Position numbers and translations under genes: made by a program
The notes under the pieces: generated by a model
What the model saw: only the letters and a program-made list of their open reading frames with translations
Database searches by the model: none
Told to the model about the DNA's origin: nothing
Shown here: positions 14,161 to 19,129 of the stretch, piece after piece
Numbering within the stretch: the first letter of the stretch is position 1
Layout of the letters: each line of letters opens with the position of its first letter
Assembly: GCA_964644025.1 (NCBI GenBank)
Contig: CAZXVW010000066.1
Span: forward strand, 1-19,129
Reading direction: 5' to 3'
DNA: 19,129 bases
Source: CAZXVW01 sp964644025
Lineage (GTDB): Bacteria; Acidobacteriota; Terriglobia; Bryobacterales; Bryobacteraceae

Positions 14161-15599
14161 CTAGATCAGGCAAACGGTGGCCGGCTTGTTCGCTTTTTCC
14201 GCCATCTTGCAGTCAGCGTGAATGGCGCGCACGGCCTTCTCCAATCCGTCGCGCCTGACGACGATGGAGATGGTAAGTTCGCTGGAGCCCTGGGCAATCG
14301 ACTTGATGTTGATCTTCTGCCGGGAGATCGCGGTGAAAATCCGCCCGGCGATGCCGGGTGTACCTTGCATTCCCTCGCCGACCACGGCCAACAGCCCGAC
14401 GTCCTCGTCCACTTCGATCGGCTTCAAATAGCCGTGGGCCAGCTCCAGCGTCAGTCCCGCTTCCAGCGACTTCTTGGCCGCCTCCAGCTCCTCCTGGCGC
14501 ACCAGGAAGCAGAAACTCTGCCGGTAGCTGGAACTGGAGAAGCTGAGCACCTCCGCATTGGCGGCCGAGAGCGCCTCCAGCGCCCTCGCCATGATGTGCG
14601 CCCGGAAACCGCGGGGTTGGCCGGCTCGAGCGAGAGCATGGCGACCTTCGCCGTCGAGGTCACCGCGCGTGCTCCCTGCGGCGCGTTGGCCGCCTCGGCG
14701 ATCTTTGTGCCGGGCTTCTCCGGGGCAAAGCTATTCTTGCTCCAGGCCGGAATCTTCTTATCGATGAGCGGCGCCAGCGTCCGCGGGTGGAGGACCTTGG
14801 CACCGTTGTAGGCCAGCTCGGCCGCCTCGCGATAGGTAACCTCCCGGAGCACGGCGGAGTCGGGAACCAGCCTCGGATCAGCGGTCATGATGCCGTCCAC
14901 GTCGGTCCAGATCCATACCTCGGCGGCATCCAGGCACCAGGCGAGCAGCGAGGCGGTAAAGTCAGAACCGCCCCGGCCGAGCGTAGTGGGCTGCCCGTCC
15001 ACGGTGGCCCCGTTGAATCCGGTGACAATCGGCATCGTGCCGCGCTCGAGCAAGGGAAGCAACCTGGCGAGGACCCTCTCCCGGGTCGGGGGCAGCAACG
15101 GCGACGCGCTGCCAAATACCGCGTCGGTAACCACGATCTCCTTCGAGTTCACCGCTTCGGCCGCAACTGCCTGGGAGCGCAGATGCGCCGCCATCAGCGT
15201 CGAGGACAGGTGCTCGCCGAAAGCGATCGCCTCGTCCACCGAGCGTGGCGGTCGCTCACCGAGCATCAGCATTCCCCGGGCGATACGCTCGAAGCCGGCC
15301 ACCGTGTTGGAGATTTCCTCCATCACCGGCGTTCGCTCCTCCGGTGGGAGCAGCTCCCGGCAAGCGGCCACGTGGCGCGCCTCAAGTTCCCTAAAGTTGG
15401 CTTCCATGCGGCTGGTTTCACCGGCTTCGGCGAACTTCAACGTATCGATCAACAGATCCGTGATGCCGGACATGGCGGAGACGACCACCAGCACCGGACG
15501 CTTTTCCTTCTGCCCGACCGCCAACCGCGCCGCCGTGCGAATCCGTTCGGCGCCGGCCATGCTGGTGCCGCCGAACTTCATGACGAGTAAGTCTTTCAA
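14161..15599 (-). CDS. lysC: Aspartate kinase, interrupted by a one-base frameshift
   Basis: Aspartokinase makes beta-aspartyl phosphate, the first step towards lysine, threonine and methionine. KFGGTSMAG (8-16), SVDEAIAFGEH near 168-178, GRGGSDFTA and the WTDVDGIMTADPR block define the kinase domain; two ACT domains follow. The frame changes within GGGG at 14613-14616: upstream codons read to LSLEPANP, and the continuation RGFRAHIMARALE lies in the other frame and runs to the stop at 14161. Restoring one base gives 479 residues, the usual length. The TTG start (15597-15599) overlaps the cmk stop as TTGA and has AAGGA nine bases upstream; ATG at 15579-15581 lacks a ribosome site. Either a sequencing error in a short homopolymer or a real mutation; an intact gene is expected because the enzyme is normally essential. 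Confidence 0.88.
14613..14616 (-). other. Frameshift point in lysC (GGGG on plus strand)
   Basis: Reading frames before and after this run of four G encode adjoining parts of one aspartate kinase, and the total length (1439 nt) is one base short of a multiple of three. One missing base here repairs the protein at the start of the first ACT domain. Confidence 0.75.
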
Positions 15600-16288
15600 C
15601 GTGATGATTCCTTTCCTTGCCTTATTCGGTCCCGCACTATTTCCAGGATAATCCCCTCCACTTCATCGAGCGACAGTCCCGTGCTGTCCACGTAGACAGC
15701 GTCCGGAGCGCGCACCAGTGGCGAATCGCTCCGGCTCCGGTCCCGCCGGTCGCGTTGCTCCATCTCCCGGGCAACCTGGCCAGCGGGAGCCGGCGCGCCT
15801 TTCTCGCTCAATTCCAGCAGGCGGCGGCGGACGCGCACCGCCGGGTCCGCATCCAGAAACACCTTCACCTCGGCATCGGGACACACGACCGTTCCAATGT
15901 CCCGGCCCTCCATCACCACGCGTCCGGCGGCGGCCATCCGCCGCTGTTTCTCGACCAGCGCCCGCCGCACGCCGGGTACCGCCGAAGAGCGGGAGGCGGC
16001 CTCGGAAACCTCCCGAGTGCGGATCGCCTCGGTCACATCTTCACCATTGAGCAGGACTGTTGGGGGTGAACTGCCAAGCTCGATCCGCGCCCGGCGCGCC
16101 AGTTGCTCCAGCGCGCGCGCATCGTCCAGCGTCACGCCGGTCCGCAGCGCCCAAAGACCCACGGCCCGGTACATGGCCCCGGTATCGACATACACGAAAC
16201 CCAGCTTCGCCGCCACCCGCCGGGCAATGGTGCTTTTCCCGGCGCCTGCCGGTCCATCGATGGCTACCACGAACTTGTTCTCAGCCAA
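15596..16288 (-). CDS. cmk: Cytidylate kinase
   Basis: A P-loop kinase that phosphorylates CMP and dCMP. The Walker A segment AIDGPAGAGKST lies near the start, followed by YVDTGAMYRAVGLWA, VMEGRDIGTVVCPDA and the QRDRRDRSRSDSPL block with the terminal VDST, all diagnostic of Cmk. I chose TTG at 16286-16288, about 230 residues, because the family begins just before the P-loop and AAGAGG lies nine bases upstream. The frame is open further, with ATG at 16325-16327 and GTG at 16352-16354 as longer alternatives (up to 252 residues). It is the first gene of the seven-gene operon and overlaps lysC by TTGA. In many bacteria cmk precedes rpsA; here that order is not seen. Confidence 0.9.
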   Translation of the reverse strand: MAENKFVVAIDGPAGAGKSTIARRVAAKLGFVYVDTGAMYRAVGLWALRTGVTLDDARALEQLARRARIELGSSPPTVLLNGEDVTEAIRTREVSEAASRSSAVPGVRRALVEKQRRMAAAGRVVMEGRDIGTVVCPDAEVKVFLDADPAVRVRRRLLELSEKGAPAPAGQVAREMEQRDRRDRSRSDSPLVRAPDAVYVDSTGLSLDEVEGIILEIVRDRIRQGKESSR

Positions 16289-16425
16289 CTGGTTTCGCCT
16301 CTTCGCGAAGCGCACCGCCGCAAACATGCGCCCGGCCGGCGCCGGCGGATCCACAAGGGTTTCCCCTGGTTCGGCGGACAGAGCCCTTTGGACCGCCGGA
16401 ACCAGGAAGCTACTTCTAACTTACA

Positions 16426-16803
16426 ATGGCCATTGAGAGGATGTCTCCCCGCGAGTTCGACAAACTGGTGGAACGCGCTGTCCGAGCAATTCCGCCTCGC
16501 TTCCGCAGCCGGTTGCAAAACGTGGCCTTCGTGGTCGAGCCGGAAGGCCCGGATCCCAACCTGCTGGGCTTGTATCACGGCCGGCCGCTGCCGGCGCGGA
16601 GCATCGCGGATGGCTTCCATCTCCCGGACCGGATCCTCATTTTCCAGAAACCGCACGAGCGGCTCGCGCGAAGCCCCGCGCACCTGGCGAAGCTGGTCCA
16701 AGACACGGTGTGGCACGAAGTGGCCCATTACTTCGGCATGGATGAGCTCCAGGTGCGCCGGGCGGAGCGGCGGCGGACAATACGCCGCAGGCACGCTGAG
16801 TGA
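16426..16803 (+). CDS. Small zincin-type metallopeptidase family protein
   Basis: A 125-residue soluble protein. HEVAH at 97-101 is a zinc-binding HExxH motif (H97, E98, H101), followed by FGMDE as in the small bacterial metallopeptidase family once called DUF1025. The N-terminal MSPREFDKLVERAVRAIP and the middle LLGLYHGRPLP and PDRILIFQKP segments also fit that family. Substrate and physiological role are unknown. The start is uncertain: ATG at 16426 has no clear ribosome site, and ATG at 16441 follows GAGAGG directly, too close to be a normal site. The strongly basic C-terminus (RRAERRRTIRRRH) is unusual. It converges on the pseudopilin-like gene, leaving six bases between stops. Confidence 0.85.
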   Translation: MAIERMSPREFDKLVERAVRAIPPRFRSRLQNVAFVVEPEGPDPNLLGLYHGRPLPARSIADGFHLPDRILIFQKPHERLARSPAHLAKLVQDTVWHEVAHYFGMDELQVRRAERRRTIRRRHAE

Positions 16804-16809
16804 GCAGGC

Positions 16810-18384
16810 TCAGCGGATTGGCCCTCTCGCCGGCGGTGTAGGCACCGGCGCGCCACCGAAAGCCCCCGGGCCGCCTCGTCCCGGAGAACCGACCGAGGAA
16901 CCACTGCCGAACGGCGACCCGCCGCCGAAAGGAGAACGCCCTTGGGAAGAACCGAGCGGATTCCGGTTGCCGCCGGCACCCGCACCACGAACAGCGGCGG
17001 CTCCCATGGCGGACTGTTCCTGGCGGTAGTCGTAAAGAAACTCCCACTCGTTGTACTTGTTGTGCTCCTGGTAGACCTTGATTCCCTCGGCCTCGAGCGT
17101 GCTGGCCACTCCCGCGATGCCGCCGCCGATTACCTGGGTGCCCGTGCCCGCCGAGGCCACCGTTCCTGGCAATCCCCCCGGGCGCGGCGAAGTTATCAAC
17201 TGCTGAATCATTAGCAGCGCGGGGTTACCTTGCGGGCTGGAGCCCGGTGTGGGAAGGCCGGCTCCCGGCCGCGTCGCTGCGGGCGAAGGTGAAGAAGCGC
17301 CCGGTTGCCGGTAAGCGGGATTTACCAGACCGGTCGCATAGCCCGCCTGTGGCGGCTGTTGGAGCGGGCGACCATAAGGACCCGGCAATCCGGGAATCCC
17401 CTGTCGCGGATAGGGGCTTGTCGCCGCCGGCTGTCCGGGACTGACGCCGGTCTGGCCCGGAACGGGAAATTGCCCGAACCCAACCGGAGTCTTCCGCTGT
17501 CCCTGTTGGCCCGCCGGCTGCGGCTGCCCGTACAGAGACGGTCGGCCGGGCGTCTGTCCGGGTTGCCCGGAGCCAGGAATAGAGGGAACGGGAACCACGT
17601 ACTGGCCGATTCCCACCGGCACACCCGGACGCGTCCCCGCACTCCCCGCCGGCTGCCCCCCGTAAGGATTCGGCGCCCCGGGGACACTTCCAGGCCTCAC
17701 CTGGCCCGGCTGGCCGGGGGTGTACGGCTGCTGGCCCGGCGCCGCCGGAGACCCGGGAACTGGGGGACCTGCGTACTGCTGGTACGGGTAAGGGTACACC
17801 TGTTGCTGGCCTGGCGCCGGAGCCGCGCCCGGTGGCGGCGGCGAGCCAGGAGGGTACGGCTGGCCGGCAGGGCCGCCCGCGCCGCGATACTGCGCGACCG
17901 AAGCCGCCGGCCGGTCACTGGCACCGTGTAGCCCCGGTCCGCCCTTTTCCCCCTCAGCCCGGCCCGTGGGCGCGGTGGAACCGAAAGCTGCTCCCTCAGT
18001 GATAAACGTGTTCTGGGACTTCTTTTCCTTCTCCTTCTCCGGCGGCTTGTGGATCAGCGAATCCGTATAGAAACCAGCCGCGTCGATGTGGATCAGCCGC
18101 CACTCCTGCTTCCCAGTCATCGGGTCCTCGTAACGGCGGCGCAGAAAGCGGACGTCGCTGCCGCGGTCGAGATCGTCGAGCGAGGCGGGGTACTTCTTGT
18201 ACTTCCGCACGTAGAGCTGGATGGCGCGCCGGTATTGCTCTCCCCGGTCAATCAGGTCCTGCTCACGAATGCGCTGCGACTCGAACACCAGCCGGGGCAG
18301 TTCCTTGTAAAGAAGAATCGCGACCGTGGCCGCCATGGCGAACACGAGCAGGAGCGCGAAACCGGACTCGGGTTGCTGCTTCAT
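16810..18384 (-). CDS. Pseudopilin-like protein with a long Pro/Gly/Gln-rich segment
   Basis: A 524-residue protein in three parts. Residues 1-27 look like a type IV pilin/type II pseudopilin leader: PESG, then FALLLVFAMAATVAILLY, with predicted prepilin-peptidase cleavage after G8. Glu+5, present in most pilins, is absent, as in GspK-type minor pseudopilins. Residues 28-112 form a GspG-like globular part with RAIQLYVRKYKKYPASLDDL and EDPMTGKQEW. A Lys/Glu linker leads to about 260 residues (145-405) dominated by Pro, Gly and Gln, with an imperfect internal repeat (PVGIGQYVVPVP at 256-267; PVGFGQFPVPG at 300-310). A folded block at 418-455 (GGIAGVASTLEAEGIKVYQE) and a Gly/Ser/Pro tail end it. 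GGAGG lies ten bases before the ATG, and the start overlaps the upstream stop as ATGA. Role in pilus or secretion machinery is inferred; it resembles a conserved acidobacterial family as I recall it. Confidence 0.8.
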   Translation of the reverse strand: MKQQPESGFALLLVFAMAATVAILLYKELPRLVFESQRIREQDLIDRGEQYRRAIQLYVRKYKKYPASLDDLDRGSDVRFLRRRYEDPMTGKQEWRLIHIDAAGFYTDSLIHKPPEKEKEKKSQNTFITEGAAFGSTAPTGRAEGEKGGPGLHGASDRPAASVAQYRGAGGPAGQPYPPGSPPPPGAAPAPGQQQVYPYPYQQYAGPPVPGSPAAPGQQPYTPGQPGQVRPGSVPGAPNPYGGQPAGSAGTRPGVPVGIGQYVVPVPSIPGSGQPGQTPGRPSLYGQPQPAGQQGQRKTPVGFGQFPVPGQTGVSPGQPAATSPYPRQGIPGLPGPYGRPLQQPPQAGYATGLVNPAYRQPGASSPSPAATRPGAGLPTPGSSPQGNPALLMIQQLITSPRPGGLPGTVASAGTGTQVIGGGIAGVASTLEAEGIKVYQEHNKYNEWEFLYDYRQEQSAMGAAAVRGAGAGGNRNPLGSSQGRSPFGGGSPFGSGSSVGSPGRGGPGAFGGAPVPTPPARGPIR

Positions 18385-19085
18385 CCCCGCTGTTCCTCCA
18401 GCTTCAATGTCTGCCGGTGCTTATGCTGAACGTCCTCGACCACCGCCGAATTCACGCCGATCCGGACCACCTTGTACCGCTTTCGAATCAGTTCGCCCTC
18501 CGCGGCGACGAAGATGTCCTCGCCGTCCAGGAAGAATGCCCGTTTGCGTTGTGAGCGCACCGGACTGATGTAACCGTAGAACTTCAACTTGATCGCCGGA
18601 GGCGGTGGCTTGGCGGTTTTTGTCTTCGGCGGCTTCGCCTCGGCCAGCTTTCCTTGCCCGTCGCTGCCCGTCTTCTTCGGGATGATTTTCGGTTCCGGCT
18701 CTTTCGGTGGCGGCGCCTTGGAAAACTCGAACAGGCTCCGCTGAACGCTCTCCACCCGGACCTGCTGCAGTTTCCGGAGCAGGTCCAGCCGCAGCGTCGG
18801 ATCAATCGTCATGGGGTCCGGGCGGTCCTCGGGCCGAAGCGGCTTCAACGACGGCCGGAACTCCTGGATTCCGGCGCGATCCTGCCGGGTGCGCGTAATC
18901 CTCCGGGCCGCCGGCGGCTGCGGTCGCGCCGGTGGCTTCTGTTCGGGGGCCGCCGCCCGGCTGGCTGTGCGGGCCACCGTCGCGGGAGCTTCATCCGGAG
19001 CGGTGTTCGAGTAATAGATATAGCCGGAAAGCCCCAGCAGGCCGACGAGAATCATCACCCTCTTGGGTTCGGCTCCAAGTTTCAT
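18381..19085 (-). CDS. Single-pass membrane protein with PilP/GspC-like C-terminal domain
   Basis: A 234-residue protein with a short cytoplasmic N-terminus, one membrane segment (about 9-25) and a periplasmic part. Residues 30-62 and 122-164 are rich in Pro, Lys and Ala and probably disordered. DPTLRLDLLRKLQQVRVESV at 95-114 and RSLFEF at 116-121 look like a conserved helix. The C-terminal block, about 165-230 (IKLKFYGYISPVRSQRKR, then FFLDGEDIFVAAEGE and YKVVRIGVNSAVVED), resembles the beta domain of PilP or the HR domain of GspC, which link inner-membrane pilus or secretion components to the secretin. This is a fold-level resemblance only. The ATG overlaps the upstream stop (ATGA), and this gene's stop overlaps the pseudopilin start in the same way, so the three are translationally coupled. 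Confidence 0.7.
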   Translation of the reverse strand: MKLGAEPKRVMILVGLLGLSGYIYYSNTAPDEAPATVARTASRAAAPEQKPPARPQPPAARRITRTRQDRAGIQEFRPSLKPLRPEDRPDPMTIDPTLRLDLLRKLQQVRVESVQRSLFEFSKAPPPKEPEPKIIPKKTGSDGQGKLAEAKPPKTKTAKPPPPAIKLKFYGYISPVRSQRKRAFFLDGEDIFVAAEGELIRKRYKVVRIGVNSAVVEDVQHKHRQTLKLEEQRG

Positions 19086-19129
19086 TCCGTCTGCGACTCC
19101 TCTTGCTCCCCCGTGGCCGCATCTCCGCC
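19082..19129 (-). CDS. C-terminal end of an upstream gene of the pilus-like operon (partial)
   Basis: The last 15 codons of a reading frame (ending EQEESQTE, stop TGA at 19082-19084) run in from the right edge and overlap the next gene as ATGA, like the other junction in this operon. The residues are acidic and polar and carry no family signal. By analogy with PilM-N-O-P loci it could be a PilO-like protein, but nothing in the visible part shows this. Confidence 0.5.
   Translation of the reverse strand, partial: GGDAATGEQEESQTE

Noticed and set aside
14161..14592. Separate ACT-domain regulatory subunit starting at an internal ATG of lysC
   Set aside because: Bacillus-type aspartokinase makes such a subunit in the same frame. 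Here the ATG falls inside the first ACT domain, removing its first strand, and a one-base repair restores one normal protein, so a frameshift is simpler.
17247..17931. Plus-strand open frames opposite the Pro/Gly-rich part of the pseudopilin-like gene
   Set aside because: They are Arg-rich antisense translations of GC-rich Pro/Gly codons with no start context or conserved motif.
1..19129. CRISPR array, tRNA or rRNA gene, insertion sequence or phage gene
   Set aside because: I saw no regularly spaced repeats, no tRNA cloverleaf-like sequence, and no transposase, integrase or phage protein motif on either strand by eye.

Overview
The window is GC-rich, gene-dense bacterial DNA. The gene set includes an LPS-transport lipoprotein, phosphatidylethanolamine synthesis, a Pro-rich pseudopilin-like locus and secreted fucosidases and a sulfatase. 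It fits a Gram-negative soil or marine-type heterotroph. My best guess is Acidobacteriota of the Solibacter/Bryobacter type, because the pseudopilin-like gene, its partner and the cmk-lysC-psd-pssA order resemble that group as I remember it. This is inference, with no marker gene in the window to prove it.

Positions 1-9420 form a carbohydrate-degradation region. On the minus strand lie a GH29 alpha-L-fucosidase and, directly behind it, a tatA-like gene cut by the left edge. Divergent from them, on the plus strand, are a second GH29 enzyme with a twin-arginine-like leader and a secreted S1 sulfatase. A minus-strand Fe-S protein of the QueG/reductive-dehalogenase-like fold and a large exported GH2 glycosidase follow. 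Two fucosidases, a sulfatase and a GH2 enzyme together suggest use of a fucose-containing, possibly sulfated glycan. No SusC/SusD transporter, ABC transporter or regulator gene is visible in the window.

Positions 9421-16426 are housekeeping. rpsT (plus strand, with a good promoter) converges on a tight seven-gene minus-strand operon: cmk, lysC, psd, pssA, an Asd/Usg-1-like protein, lptE and holA. Junctions are overlaps or gaps of 16 nt or less. The operon joins nucleotide metabolism, the aspartate pathway, phospholipid (PE) synthesis, LPS export and the replication clamp loader. Two members are abnormal: lysC carries a one-base frameshift in a G4/C4 run, and the Asd-like protein lacks both catalytic residues of aspartate-semialdehyde dehydrogenase.

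Positions 16426-19129 hold a small zincin-type metallopeptidase gene (plus strand). It converges on a minus-strand pilus/secretion-like operon of three translationally coupled genes: the tail of an unknown gene at the right edge, a single-pass Pro/Lys-rich protein with a PilP/GspC-like C-terminal domain, and a pseudopilin-like protein carrying a very long Pro/Gly/Gln-rich segment. The last is the least conventional protein in the window.

I saw no tRNA, rRNA, CRISPR array, insertion sequence or phage gene. The main non-coding curiosities are three consecutive perfect inverted repeats at 9494-9620 and a LacI-type palindrome at 2152-2161.
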